Shown here in pieces: positions 41,491 through 53,615 of a stretch of DNA of 64,000 bases. Both the position numbers and the translations under genes were made by a program. Within the stretch, counting starts at the first letter, position 1, and each line of letters opens with the position of its first letter. Location of the stretch: positions 58,980,965 to 59,044,964 of the forward strand of contig JAPXFY010000026.1 in assembly GCA_030674185.1 (NCBI GenBank), read 5' to 3'. The stretch is from Monoplex corrugatus. Its lineage: Eukaryota > Mollusca > Gastropoda > Littorinimorpha > Ranellidae. The notes below the pieces were generated by a model. That model searched no databases. It saw only the letters and a program-made list of their open reading frames with translations, and was not told where the DNA came from.

Positions 41491-42590
41491 TGTCTGCTTT
41501 CTTATCAGGTCTTGTTTCTGCATGAAAACACTGCAGGGTACGTGATGCTGATGTTGAATCAACAAAGAAAATTATTCCCAAGAACACGGACTAAAGGTTT
41601 TCAAGACAAACCACTGCTTGCAAAATGGCAGCTAATTCATCTCTAAACATGGATACACTTACCCCAGTGAAATCTTACTTTTCTGCCTTCAACATGGGAA
41701 TAAAGAATACTGCTCCTGCATTTCTATTTTCCAGGACCAAGTCCACTGGTAAAAATATGGCGATGTTAGCGGTACTTTTCATCGACATGATATTTTGCTG
41801 CAGTAATGTTGACGTATTTATCTTCTTGTAGCAACTGTATAATCAATACCAAATGTGACTTTTAACCTTTCCCAAAGCAAAGAGAGGCATTGTGGGTGGT
41901 TTCTCAGATATAATCTCAGAAGAATGGATATTGATTTGACATTAATACCACCATAGTAAGTTCCATCCAGTCATCCATCAATATCATTGAGTTTGATGGT
42001 AGCCTCAACAGCAGATGTCACAACAACTCTCCTCCATTTACTCCAGCCTTGACTTTTTTCCATGTTACTTCCTAGACCTCCAGAATGCTGATGTTCTTTT
42101 TGTGTTGGCTTCCTAAGGCTTCAGATGTTCCCAGAATGATGTCAGAAGGGTGACATGGCCTTGGGGAACCTGACCACCCTGGAGGAACGGGCTTGAACTT
42201 AGGTTGGAAAAAGGGGCCTTCGAGGCGTAGGTTCGCAATACTTGTTGGAAAAAATGATGAGATCAGAAGGGCATCCGGGATTCATGACCTGGATGTGGCC
42301 TGGCCCCATTAGAGTGTAGGAGTTTAGGGCCAAAACACTTGCTTGAGTCAGCCATCTCCTTTGAGGACCTTCGACTGTCCAGTTCTTCCCACCTTTTCTC
42401 ACTACCAAATAAAATTACTTCATAAAATCCAGTTCTTGTCTTTTGTAGGATCACTGCCACCTTGGAGAAATTTCAGTTGAAGTAAAACAGATTGTTTCGT
42501 CTTGTATGTTTGAACGCACGTGTGCATGTGCACAATGTATTTTGTATGTCTGTGAATACTTTTATTGTTCATTTATGTTATTTGCTCTCT
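41491..42590. other. anonymous DNA, no gene recognised
   Basis: Frames up to 82 codons, none with a recognisable domain. The stretch 42050-42460 contains GGGCATCCGGGATTCATGAC and could be an unrecognised interspersed repeat. Confidence 0.4.
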
Positions 42591-42599
42591 TTGTTTTTT

Positions 42600-43398
42600 T
42601 ATTATTATGGTGCCCTAAATGCTTTTGTTACTATGGTGCCATAATGCTTTGGTTACTATGGTGCCTCATACTTAAGTTACTATGGTGCCTAATGCTTAAG
42701 TTACTATGGTGCCTAATACTTAAGTTACTATGGTGCCTAATACTTAAGTTACTATGGTGCCTCATACTTAAGTTACTATGGTGCCTAATACTTAAGTTAC
42801 TATGGTGCCTAATGCTTAAGTTACTATGGTGCCTAATATCTACGTACTATGGTGCCTAATGCTTTAGTTACTACGGTGCCTAATACTTAAGTTACTATGG
42901 TGCCTAATGCTTTAGTTACTATGGTGCCTAATGCTTTAGTTACTATGGTGCCTAATGCTTTAGTTACTATGGTGCCTAATATCTACGTACTATGGTGCCT
43001 AATGCTTTAGTTGCTATGGTGCCTAATACTTAAGTTACTATGGTACCTAATGCTTTAGTTACTATGGTGCCTAATGCTTTAGTTACTATGGTGCCTAATG
43101 CTTTAGTTACTATGGTGCCTAATGCTTTAGTTACTATGGTGCCTAATACGTAAGTTACTATGGTGCCTAATATCTACATACTATGGTGCCTAATACTTAA
43201 GTTACAAACGGTGCCTAATATCTACGTACCATGGTGCCTAATGCTTTAGTTGCTATGGTGCCTAATACGTAAGTTACTATGGTGCCTAATATCTACATAC
43301 TATGGTGCCTAATACTTAAGTTACTACGGTGCCTAATATCTACGTACTATGGTGCCTAATGCTTTAGTTGCTATGGTGCCTAATACTTAAGTTACTAG
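42600..43398 (+). repeat. 24-bp minisatellite, left part (about 33 copies)
   Basis: Core TTACTATGGTGCCTAAT followed by a variable heptamer (GCTTTAG, ACTTAAG, ATCTACG). The array is cut at 43398 by a LINE and resumes at 46934. Leu/Trp-rich and MVPN-rich open frames are repeat by-products. Confidence 0.95.
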
Positions 43399-43427
43399 GT
43401 AGATAGGCGTCCTTCAGTCTCGGAAGA

Positions 43428-43859
43428 CTATGGAGTTGTGCTCTTGGTGTTTATTCTGGTGCAGCGTCGGGTGTGGCTGGCCAGTCCGACGCGGGAATGA
43501 CAATCCCTGTGGCAGAGGGCACAGATGAAGTCTGACGCTGGTCTGTCTGCCTGGGCTGCAGCCTTTCTTCTCGTTCTCTTTTCCTCGTGCTGCTGAGCGA
43601 GTGTTTCTTCGAACTTGGAGAGACCTTTTCCCGCCCAGGCTGACCGTTCGAGGGCTGTTGCTTCCCAGTTGTCCTTGTCGATGTTCAAGGCTTTTAGGTC
43701 CCTCTTGCACACGTCTTTGAATCGCAGCTGTGGTCTGCCTGTGGGACGTTTTCCCTGCACCAGTTCTCCGTAGAGGAGGTCTTTAGGGATCCGTCCGTCG
43801 TCCATGCGCACGGCATGGCCGAGCCAGCGCATACGTCTCTGTTTCAGCAGCGTGTACAT
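43428..43859 (-). pseudogene. LINE C-terminal region with C2H2 finger
   Basis: A 143-codon frame: LKQRRMRWLGHAVRMDDGRI, GELVQGKRPTGRPQLRFKDV, CKRDLKALNIDKDNWEATAL, then a finger with pattern C-x2-C-x9-H-x4-C near the end (CALCHRDCHSRVGLASHTRR). One indel near 43925 separates it from the preceding frame. The finger probably helps nucleic-acid binding; this is inference. Confidence 0.75.
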
Positions 43860-43921
43860 GCTGGTGTATCCAGCTCTTTCCAGGACAGCGTTGTTTGGGA
43901 CCTTGTCCTGCCAGGTGATGT

Positions 43922-45868
43922 TTAGAATGCGTCGGAGCTACGCATGTGAAAAGCATTGAGCTTTTGCTCTTGTTGGTCATGCAAAGTCCAGGACTCGCTG
44001 CCATACAGGAGGGTGCTCACGACGCAGGCTCTGTAGATCTGGATTTTTGTGTGCTCAGTCAGCTTGCTGTTGTTCCATGCTTTCTTTGTCAGTCTGGTCA
44101 TGGTGGTAGCTGCCTTGCCGATGCGCCTGTTGAGCTCTGTGTCAAGTGAGAGGGTGTCTGAGATTGTTGAGCCCAGATAAACAAAGTCATGGACGACATC
44201 CAGTTCATGGTCATTGATGCTGATGGCTGGGGGAGAGTCAACATCCTGTCCCATGACCTGTGTTTTCTTCAAGCTTATGGTAAGCCCGAAGTCTTGGCAG
44301 GCATCGCTGAAGCGAGTCATGAGCTGCTGTAGATCCTCGGCTGAGTGGGCGGTTACTGCTGCGTCGTCTGCAAAGATGAAGTCATGCAGGCACCTCAGCT
44401 GGACTTTAGTCTTGGCTCTTAGTCTGGAGAGGTTGCGATAATTATTGCAATCGCTTCTGTCACCTTTGTTTTTGTACAGTGTGACGACGTTAGCATCCCT
44501 CATATTTTGTGGTGCTTCGCCTTCACTCCAACAGAGGCAGAGGATTTCATGCAACTCGGTGATGAGTGTCTCTTTGCAGCACTTCAGTACTTCGGCGGGA
44601 ATACCGTCTTTCCCTGGTGCCTTGCCAGAGGCAAGAGAGTCCAGGGCTTCGCTGAGCTCATCTATGGTTGGTTCTCTGTCAAGCTCTTCCAGCTCTGGTA
44701 GGCATTCTATGGCATTCAGGGCGTCTTCTGTGACTACATTTCCCCTTGCATATAGCTCAGTGTAGTGTTCTACCCAGCGCTCCATCTGTTGTTCTCTGTC
44801 TTGAATCACCTCCCCTGTAGCTGATTTCAAAGGGGCAGTTTTCTTTTGCGTTGGGCCCAATGCCTGCTTGATGCCGTCATACATCGCCTTGATGTTGCCT
44901 GTCTCAGCCGCAATCTGAATCTGGGAGCAGAGCTGAAGCCAATAGTCGTTGGCGCATTGTCTGGCACACTGCTGGACTTTGCTGCGAGCAGCACGGAGAA
45001 CCTGGAGGTTCTGCTCACTAGGATTGCTTTTGTATGCTGTCAAGGCGTTTCTCCTGGCCTCGATGACTGGTGTCATTTCTTCTGAGTGGGCTTCTAACAA
45101 ATCAGCTGACTTGCTGGTCTTTTTGCCAAAGGTAGACATGGCGGCATTGTAGACATAATCTCTGAAGTGTTCCCATCGGACTTGGGCATTTGCAGTGGGT
45201 GGGCCAGGGAGAGAATCCTCCAACACACGTGCAAACTCCTCCACTTTTCTTTGATCGCTTGTTTTGCTGGTGTCGATGCGAGGTCGGCCCTCCTTTCTCG
45301 TACGGTGCAGTCTCTTCGCGCGGAGCTTCACATTGCTGCACACCAAAGAGTGGTCAGTGTCACAATCGGCGCTCTGGTAGCTGCAAGTGATCTTGATGCT
45401 GGAAAGGTTGACATGTCTGGTGAGGATCAGGTCGAGCTGGTGCCAGTGTTTGGATCGCGGGTGTCTCCAGGAGACTCGATGCTGAGGCTTCGTGTTGAAG
45501 AAGGTGTTACTGTCGCACAACCCATGATGACAACAGAGCTCTAGCAGGCGCTGGCCATTCTCGTTCATTTTCCCAGTGCCGAACTGACCCAAGCAGGTGG
45601 GCCAGGAGTTGTGATCGACACCTACTCTGGCGTTGAAATCGCCGGCGATGAACAGTAGTAATCTGTCAGGAATTCTCCTTATAGCAGCACTGAGGTCGTC
45701 ATAAAACTTGTCTTTTGCTTCTGCTGTGGATGTCAAAGTTGGTGCGTGGGCTCTGATTAGACTGACTGGTCCTGAGGATGTTTGGAGTCGGAGAGACAGG
45801 ATTCGCTCTGTTCCTTCTGCTGGTGGGGATATGGACCCCAATAATCTGTTTCTAACTGCGAATCCCAC
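43922..45868 (-). pseudogene. LINE endonuclease and reverse transcriptase, deleted palm
   Basis: A 648-codon frame. Residues 1-165 are endonuclease (GFAVRNRLL, VSLIRAHAPTL, LLLFIAGDFNARVG, DLILTRHVN, DCDTDHSLVCSNV). Residues 180-360 are the linker. Residues 390-480 are reverse-transcriptase fingers (LASGKAPGKDGIPAEVLK, ANVVTLYKNKGDRSDCNNYRN). A deletion then joins directly to LSRLRAKTKV, FIFADDAAVTAHSAEDL (motif C), LTISLKKTQVMG, FVYLGSTISDTLSLD and VSTLLYGSESWTLHDQQEQ. Motifs A and B are absent. The long intact frame suggests recent insertion or deletion. Confidence 0.85.
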
Positions 45869-45937
45869 GCCGTGTTCTCTGACCTAGTCTGATGGTTTGC
45901 CCTGCCAGAACAGGGTGAAGTCTCTCTCCCTCACAGA

Positions 45938-46174
45938 TCATGCTTCTGGGAGCCTGGTTTCTTGAAGGGCGACGATGTCTATCTGCAGTCTGCTCAGTTC
46001 TCTGTCGATGACGGCTGTCTTGCGAGCATCATTTACTTCCTGCAGGTCGTCAGAAAAGCCTGGTGTCATTGTCCTCACGTTCCACGTGCCCAATTTCAGG
46101 GCGGGAGTTTTCATTTTTCTGTTGCCTGGTGCACAGTTGTCAATCCGCTTGTCAGTTTTCACCCTAAACCCCAC
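45938..46174 (-). pseudogene. LINE endonuclease N-terminus
   Basis: A 78-codon frame with LKLGTWNVRTMTPGF, VIDRELSRLQIDIVALQETR and LPEA: the first two motifs (TWNVR; QETR with catalytic Glu) of the apurinic-like endonuclease. The stretch between 45868 and 45938 that should join it to the next frame carries a stop (TAG-type, near 45885) and a shift. Confidence 0.8.
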
Positions 46175-46933
46175 GCACCCAGTGAGGCTAACGGACCGTG
46201 GCGGGGCAGCACCTTACTGGCTGGGGACTGCCCAGCTTAAGGCGGGTGGTAGCTGCCCAGTGAGATGCGATGACCTCTCCCACCGTCGGAAGCAGCCCCT
46301 GGCGTCTGACTCTACGCCAATTGAGTATGCAGACTTAAAACCGGTAGACTGCTACTTCCCATGTTTTGTCGATGCTGCAAAGCGAAGCTGGAGTGACCTC
46401 TCCAGAGTGCAAGGCCTGGGTAAGTAAGTGTGGAGGGCAAGCTGTTACCCATGCAGCAGACCCTCCCTCTCCACGTCGCTGGAATGGTCCATTGGAAAGG
46501 CAAGCGCCGATACGCATGGTTCCAGTGCCGTCGCAGGAGTTGCCAGAACGTTGCTGTATACAGCCTCGGACTGCCTTGGGGACTCCAGGTCCGGATTTTT
46601 CCTCAGGTTTGACTCCCGAAGCCTTTCCTATGAGTGGGTATGGCCGCAAGGTAGCGGAGGTTTGAAATCAGAGTTTTCCTTCTCTTAGATGAGCTGTCTT
46701 CCCAGAATGATGAGCCCATCTACCCAAAGCACTGGTTTTCAGGCGCCAGTAACCCACCTTCACCCCTTCTCCTATCAGTAGTAGCAGTTCCGCCGGGCTT
46801 ATATCTAAGCCACACGAGCAGGCTAGGAGCTGGACTTAGTTGTCAGAGGCTGTTGGAGATGCGCGCCGTGAGGGGCATTTTATAGACAATGGGAGCTTGT
46901 GCCCATTGCCACCCCTCGGCTATGACAACCTTG

Positions 46934-48645
46934 GACACTATGGTGCCTAATATCTACGTACTATGGTGCCTAGTGCTTTAGTTACTATGGTGCCTAATAC
47001 TTTAGTTACTATGGTGCCTAATGCTTTAGTTACTGTGGTGCCTAATTCTTTAGTTACTATGGTGCCTAATGCTTTAATTACTATGGTGCCTAATGCTTTA
47101 ATTACTATGGTGCCTAATATATATGTTACTATGTGCCTAATATTTATGTTACTATGGTGCATAATATATGTTACTATGGTGCCTAATATTTATGTTACTA
47201 TGGTGCATAATATATGTTACTATGGTGCCTAATATATATGTTATATGGTGCCTAATATCTATGTTACTATGGTGCCTAATATCTATGTTACTATGGTGCC
47301 TAATATCTATGTTACTATGGTACCTAATATCTATGTTACTATGGTGCCTAATATATATGTTACTATGGTGCCTAATATCTATGTTACTATGGTACCTAAT
47401 ATATATGTTACTATGGTGCCTAATATCTATGTTACTATGGTACCTAATATCTATGTTACTATGGTGCCTAATATCTATGTTACTATGGTACCTAATATCT
47501 ATGTTACTATGGTGCCTAATATATATGTTACTATGGTGCCTAATATTTATGTTACTATGTGCCTAATATTTATGTTACTATGGTGCCTAATATTTATGTT
47601 ACTATGGTGCCTAATGTTTATGTTACTATGCCGCCTAATATTTATGTTACTATGGTGCCTAATATATGTTACTATGGTGCCTAATATTTATGTTACTATG
47701 GCGCCTAATATTTATGTTACTATATGCTAATATATGTCACTATGGTGCCTAATATTTGTGTTACTACGGTGCCTAATATATATGTTACTATGGTGCCTAA
47801 TATGTTACTATGGTGCCTAATATTTATTATACTATGGTGCCTAATATCTATGTTACTATGGTGCCTAATATCTATGTTACTATTGTGCCTAATATATGTT
47901 TCTATGGTGCCTAATATCTATGTACTATGGTGCCTAATATTTATGTTACTCTGGTGCCTAATATTTATGTTACTATGTGCCTAATATTTATGTTACTATG
48001 GTGCCTAATATTTATGTTACTGTGGTGCCTAATGTTATGTTACTATGGCGCCTAATATTTATGTTACTATATGCCTCATATATGCTACTATAGTGCCTAA
48101 TATTTATGTTACTATGGCGCCTAATATTTATGTTACTATATGCCTAATATATGTTACTATGGTGCCTAATATTTGTGTTACTATGGTGCCTAATATATAT
48201 GTTACTATATGCCTAATATATGTTACTATGGTGCCTAATATTTATGTTACTATGGTGCCTAATATCTATGTTACTATGGTGCCTAAGATCTATGTTACTA
48301 TTGTGCCTAATATATGTTTCTATGGTGCCTAATATCTATGTTACTATGGCGCCTAATATCTATGTTACTATGGTGCCTAATATCTATGTTACTATGGTGC
48401 CTAATATCTATGTTACTATGGTGCCTAATATTTATGTTACTATGGTGCCTGATATCTATGTTACTATGGTGCCTAATATTTATGTTACTATGGTGCTTAA
48501 TATCTATGTTACTATGGTGCCTAATATATATGTTACTATGGTGTCTAATATCTATGTTATTATGTGCCTAATATCTATGTTACTATGGTGCCTAATATCT
48601 ATGTTACTATGGTGCCTAATATTTGTTACTATGGTGCCTAATATC
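46934..48645 (+). repeat. 24-bp minisatellite, right part (about 70 copies)
   Basis: The first 7-8 units carry the left-array variants (GCTTTAG/ACTTTAG), then the heptamer changes to ATTTATG/ATATATG/ATCTATG. The period keeps two forward frames open (MVPNIYVT and MLLWCLIS repeats), giving spurious 100-195-residue proteins. Confidence 0.95.
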
Positions 48646-48651
48646 TTTCTT

Positions 48652-48803
48652 TCATGTTTTGTCAGTGTCTTGTTTTATTTGATTGGAATTATAATGATGT
48701 TCTATTTCTGTAAAGTACAACACTCATGTTTTGTCAGTATCGTGTTTTACTTGATTGGAATTATAATGATGTTCTATTTCTGTAAAGGGCAACAATCATG
48801 TTT
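48652..48803 (+). repeat. 72-bp direct duplication
   Basis: Two copies of TCATGTTTTGTCAGT..., GATTGGAATTATAATGATG and TTCTATTTCTGTAAAG at the edge of the 24-bp array. Confidence 0.85.
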
Positions 48804-48839
48804 TTGACATGGACTGTTGATGTTATATAAGAGAGATAA

Positions 48840-49105
48840 TTTCCTTCATCATCAACATCATCATCAACAGAATTAAGATTATCCTCCTCCTCCTTTTCCT
48901 CATTATTATTATTATTATATTACTATCATTATTATTATTATCATCATCATCATCATCATTATTATTATTATTATCGTTATTATTATTATATATTATTATT
49001 GTTGTTGTTGTTATTATTATTATTGTTGTTGTTATCATTATTATTATTACATTGTCACATTTCTATTAATTGTTATTATTATGATTATTATTATTACTAT
49101 CGTTA
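48840..49105 (+). repeat. ATC/CTC/ATT/GTT compound microsatellite
   Basis: About 260 bp of imperfect trinucleotide units. Confidence 0.85.
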
Positions 49106-49610
49106 TTGTTAGTGTTCAATTACATGTAGGACAACTATTCAAATATAAACTGCCAGTTCATACAGAAACTATGCATTCATCTCGTAAAGAAGCAAAATGT
49201 CACATCAAACATCATCTGAAAGTCACAGCAAACTTAATCCGAAACCAGTGACAGAAATGGCAACCATTATTCTCTATGAGCATGTGAATTCCAGGTCAGT
49301 TTTGCATTATATTCTTCTATTTGATATTTGTTTGGTAAGTTATCTGGTAAAAGAAATGGTGTTTTTTTCTAGTTTACTTTTGTAACTATGCATTTTTCCT
49401 ATGATGATTATAAGGTCAAATATTGGATCTGTGTGCATGTTTTCGTCAGCAGCAAATAAAATTAAGTTTTCAGTTAATCTAATGTTTGCGTTACTGTTGA
49501 TGTTATTGTTCTCACCATTATGATCAAAGATCAGCATTACACTTACCAGTGATTCTGTTAAGAAAGGGATTATTTCTGCAAATATACACAATACAATCAC
49601 ACGCAGAAGC
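49106..49610. other. anonymous DNA
   Basis: No gene or known repeat recognised. Open frames are short. Confidence 0.4.
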
Positions 49611-49611
49611 A

Positions 49612-49714
<103 letters not shown>

Positions 49715-49814
49715 CAACGTTATCAAAAACAATATCAAGCTGCCTCTGGCTGGACAACGGGAGATAACCGGAGAAAGCACAGTTTGCTGCTTAGTCCGAG
49801 TTGCTTCCCTCATA

Positions 49815-50405
49815 TCTTTACACTCGGAAAATTACGGCGAAGTCACGAAGACTGGAATTACCACAAGTTATTATATGTGGGAGAAAATTACAGCGTTGTC
49901 ATAAAGAATAGAATTATCATCATTATGTGTAGGAGAAATTTACGGAGTTGTCATGGAGACTAGAATTATCATCGTTATGTGTAGGAGAAAATTACAGCGT
50001 TGTGTTGAAGAATAGAATTATCATCATTATGTGAAGGATAAAATTACGGAGTTGTCATGGAGACTAGAATTATCATCGTTATGTGTAGGAGAATATTACA
50101 GCGTTGTCACGAAGACTAGAATTATCATCATTATGTGTAGGAGAAAATTACAGCGTTGTCATGAAGTCTATAATTATCACCATTATGAGTACTAGAAAAT
50201 TATAGCACTGTCATGAAGACTAATATTATCACCATTATGAGTAGAAGAAAATTACAGCGTTGTCATGAAGACTAGAATTATCATCGTTGTGTGTAGAGAA
50301 AATTACAATGTTAGCATGAAAACTAGAATTATCATCATTATGTGCAGGAGAAAATTACAGCGTTGTTATGAAGACTAGAATTATCACCATTATGTGTGGG
50401 ACAAA
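49815..50405 (+). repeat. 52-bp minisatellite, about 11 copies
   Basis: Unit GAGAAAATTACAGCGTTGTC, ATGAAGACTAGAATTATCAT, CATTATGTGTAG, with point variants in every copy. Confidence 0.9.
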
Positions 50406-50406
50406 T

Positions 50407-50640
50407 AATCGCCCGGTCATCGTGGCCAAGTGACCAGCATAATGAACTAAGGACCGAGAGGTCTTGGCCTTGAATCTTATCATATTTTTTTGTTTCAAAA
50501 TCTGTGTCAGATTTGTTCAATCCCAACTGGTTTCTACAGAATGCTGAACATGCCATCAGCTGTAAGGGACCACACAGTCAAGTGTCCTTCACTTTTGTAA
50601 TGTCAAGTAAGAACTGAAGTACAGGCATAAATTTGAAGAA
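50407..50640 (+). mobile_element. candidate tRNA-headed SINE
   Basis: Head GCCCGGTCATCGTGGCCAAG (A-box-like) and AAGGACCGAGAGGTCTTGGC then CTTGAATC (B-box-like, about 40 bp later) resemble tRNA-derived SINE heads of molluscs. The body extends to an unclear 3' end near 50640. No folding was done. Confidence 0.45.
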
Positions 50641-50724
50641 AGTTCTGCTAAACTTTCGATAGCTTGACATTTACAATGGTTTGACCAGTTTCTTTTTATC
50701 TTTCTGAGACAGGCATGTGCGCAA

Positions 50725-50773
50725 ATGCACTCTCTCTCTCTGTCTCTCTCTCCCTCTCTCTTTCTCTCTCACA

Positions 50774-50811
<38 letters not shown>

Positions 50812-50833
50812 ACACACCACACACACACACACA

Positions 50834-50864
<31 letters not shown>

Positions 50865-50986
50865 ACACACGCACGCAAGCACACTCACACTCAACACCAC
50901 ACACACACACCACACACCACAACACACCACAACCACACACCACACACACACACTCAACACACACATCACACACACCACACACAAAC

Positions 50987-51037
<51 letters not shown>

Positions 51038-51505
51038 ACACACACACACACACTCACACACACACACACACACACCACACACACACACACACTCACACAC
51101 ACACACACAAACACACACTCACACACACACACACACACACACCACACACAACACACTCACACACACAACACACACACACACTCACACACAAAACACACTA
51201 CACACACAAACTCACACACACAACACACCACACACACACCACACACACACACACAACTCACACCACACACACTACACACACACACACACACACACACCAC
51301 ACACACAACACACACACACCACACACACACACACACACTACAACACACACTCACACACACACCACACTCACAACAACACACACACATCACATCACACCAT
51401 CACAATACACACACAACACACAACACACACACACCACAACGACGCAGCACGCACAAACGCACCATCAAGCACACATCACACACATCGCTCAACACACATG
51501 CACAA
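50725..51505 (+). repeat. large CT then CA-rich microsatellite (~780 bp)
   Basis: A CT tract (50728-50770), then about 700 bp of CA broken by CC, AA and CT. All three forward frames stay open (Thr/His repeats) without biological meaning. Confidence 0.95.
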
Positions 51506-51539
51506 ACACACTACTGTGAAAGAACATGCCCAGTACCAA

Positions 51540-52129
51540 AATCGTCCACATCTATTTCATATGTGCAATCATAAAATTTTCGTCATCGTTAATTCTGAAT
51601 ATGGCCTCTGTTTATCTGCCAAGAGGTCCGATCTGTGAATACTGAGTGGCTGAACATTTTCAAGATCAACAAGACAAGTGGATAATAAGTGGTGATTTAA
51701 GGCATATGCCCATTTTGGGACAAGAATTGTAAAAACATAACTAGCAACAGGTTGATTGATAGTATTGTAGATTCCAATTTATACTTACTTAACAACGGAC
51801 ACGTTACCCGTATCCCTGATATACCAGCCCACAGACCCACAGCTATCGACCTCACTTTAATCTCACCGTCACTAGCACTAAATGCCACGTGGCAAACAGA
51901 GGATGACTTGTTGGGATCAGATCACATCCCCATACTTCTTACCCTAAACCTTCTCACTGAAATGGGCGCAATGACACAAGACAGTTTACCCATGTTTAAA
52001 GTTTACCCATGTTTAACAATAAATATGCAGACTGGGCTAGTTTTAAAGCTATCCTACAAATACAAGAACAGACCTATCTGAAACAATGCCTTTAAACGAG
52101 TTGCACGCAGATTTCTGTAATTCACTCTT

Positions 52130-52130
<1 letters not shown>
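51540..52130 (+). mobile_element. I/Jockey-like LINE, segment 1 (endonuclease)
   Basis: Oldest element in the nested region. Pieces: MASVYLPRGPI-like, KWIISGDLRHMPILGQ, LIDSIVDSNLYLLNNGHVTR, PTAIDLTLISPSLALNATW and LLGSDHIPILLTLN: the C-terminal half of an apurinic-like endonuclease (GDxN-like and SDH motifs). The frame runs to LHADFCNSLL, where an RTE-like element interrupts it, and continues at 53616. Confidence 0.8.
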
Positions 52131-52161
<31 letters not shown>

Positions 52162-52167
52162 TATCAT

Positions 52168-52201
<34 letters not shown>

Positions 52202-53615
52202 GGTGCCTTGCTACATGGTGTTGGCGATCATGGCCTTCCATCTGGTTTTATCTCTTGTTGCCTCAAGCACATCTTCCACCTTCTTTGTCTTCAGCCACTC
52301 TGCAAGTCCGCCCAATATCTTTTCCCTGGGTCTACCGGTGCTCTCTTTCCTCCCAGCTTTCCCATTGTGACCAGGTGCTCTAATTCCCCTTTCCTCATAA
52401 AATGTCCTAAAAATGTTGCCTGTCTTTTCCTAATCTTCCTTATGAATGATTATCTTGTGTCTGCCTCCATCAAGACTGTCTCGTTTGTTTTCTTTGCTGT
52501 CCATGAAACTCTCAACAGTCTTCTTAGAAACCACATCTCAGCTGCCTCAATCTTGTTCTGGCTTTGCTTGTTGACTGTCCATGCCTCACAACCGTATAAC
52601 ATTATCAGTTCTATATAACATCCAAGAACTCTCTTCCTGGTGTTAATTGATAGGCATTTGTTGGTAAGAATCTCTTTCATCTTCTTGAATGCTGTTTTTT
52701 CTTGGCCGATTCTGCTTGCCATTTCTGATGTGCATTTGCCATCTGGTGAAATGATTGTTCCTAGATATTTAAACTTCTCAACCTGTCTCAAGGTTGTGCC
52801 ATTTGTTGTTATTTTGCATAAGGGGATTTCATGGGGTTTTTTCACTGATCACCATGACTTCAGTCTTCCTGCTGTTTAGTTCCAACCCCTTACCTTTGCA
52901 TCTATTTTTAGTATATTCACAATGTTTTGTAGGTCCCTTTCATTTTCTGCAATTAGCACGGTGTCATCTGAGTATCGAATGCTGTTTATCATTTTCCTCC
53001 AACCTTTAGTCCGTGGTCTTCCTCTAGGTTTCTCATGATGTTTTCGCTGTAAAGTGAAAACAGTTCTGGTGACAAAACACAGCCTTGTCTGACTCCTCTT
53101 TTGATGTTTTGTAAAGAGCATATATCATATTCTATTCTCATTGCAGCTGTTTGTTCCCAATACATATTTCTGATTATTTGTAGATCTTTTCCATCAATAT
53201 TGAGTCTTTCTAGTTGGTTGATCAATTCTTCATGTCGTACCCGATCGAAAGCCTTGGTATGATCAACAAAGCATATTAATATAAATCCTTAATTATCTCG
53301 ATTGATCTCTCTATGATAGTTTTTAGGATGTATATGGCATTAATTGTTCCTTTCCCTTCCACAAATCCACACTGTTCTTCTGCTATTTCTCTTTGATTCT
53401 ATTCCTTGTCCTCATCATGATTATTCTTAATAGGATTTTTATTACATGACTCATCAAACTGATAGTGCGATGGAGTTCGCATTCTATAGTCTCTGTCTTC
53501 TTTGGAAGTGCAATGAAAATTGATTTTGACATATCTTTGTGGATTTTTCCAGCGTCATAAATTTCATTGAGTAGGGCTGTTATTTTTTCAATACCAAATT
53601 CATCCAGGGCTTCAA
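52131..53615 (-). mobile_element. RTE-like LINE, 5'-truncated, 13-bp TSD
   Basis: Minus-strand insertion flanked by TAATTCACTCTTA (52118-52130 and 53616-53628). The 3' end is the CAT-repeat tail at 52131. It codes the reverse transcriptase from EALDEFG onwards: KKTETIECELHRTISLMS, IKRGVRQGCVLSPELFSLY (motif B), IRYSDDTVLIAENERDL (YADD changed to YSDD), FKYLGTIISPDGKC, NKIEAAEMWFLRRLLRV and the KRQATF..HFMR end, with a few stops. Same family as LINE D. Confidence 0.9.

Larger units (their letters stand above)
43399..46933 (-). mobile_element. nearly full-length RTE-like LINE with C2H2 tail, inside minisatellite
   Basis: About 3.5-kb minus-strand element splitting the 24-bp array; (A)CTA is present at both junctions. 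From its 5' end: a GC-rich 5' UTR (46175-46933), endonuclease N-terminus (45938-46174), endonuclease plus reverse transcriptase (43922-45868), and a C-terminal part with a finger (43428-43859). Between CNNYRN and LSRLRAKTKV near 44430 the reverse-transcriptase fingers and palm motifs A and B are missing, so the copy cannot be autonomous. It belongs to the same family as 25494-26977. Confidence 0.9.

Noticed and set aside
45167..45544. Plus-strand frames within the RTE-like LINE at 43399-46933
   Set aside because: Shadows of the minus-strand endonuclease/reverse-transcriptase frame, which carries all recognised motifs.
46963..48807. Long open frames of MVPNIYVT and MLLWCLIS repeats
   Set aside because: Direct consequence of a 24-bp repeat whose period is a multiple of three; two forward frames are open at the same time and there is no start context, domain or codon signal.
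50715..51638. His/Thr repeat proteins of 264-307 residues
   Set aside because: CA microsatellite translated in three frames.
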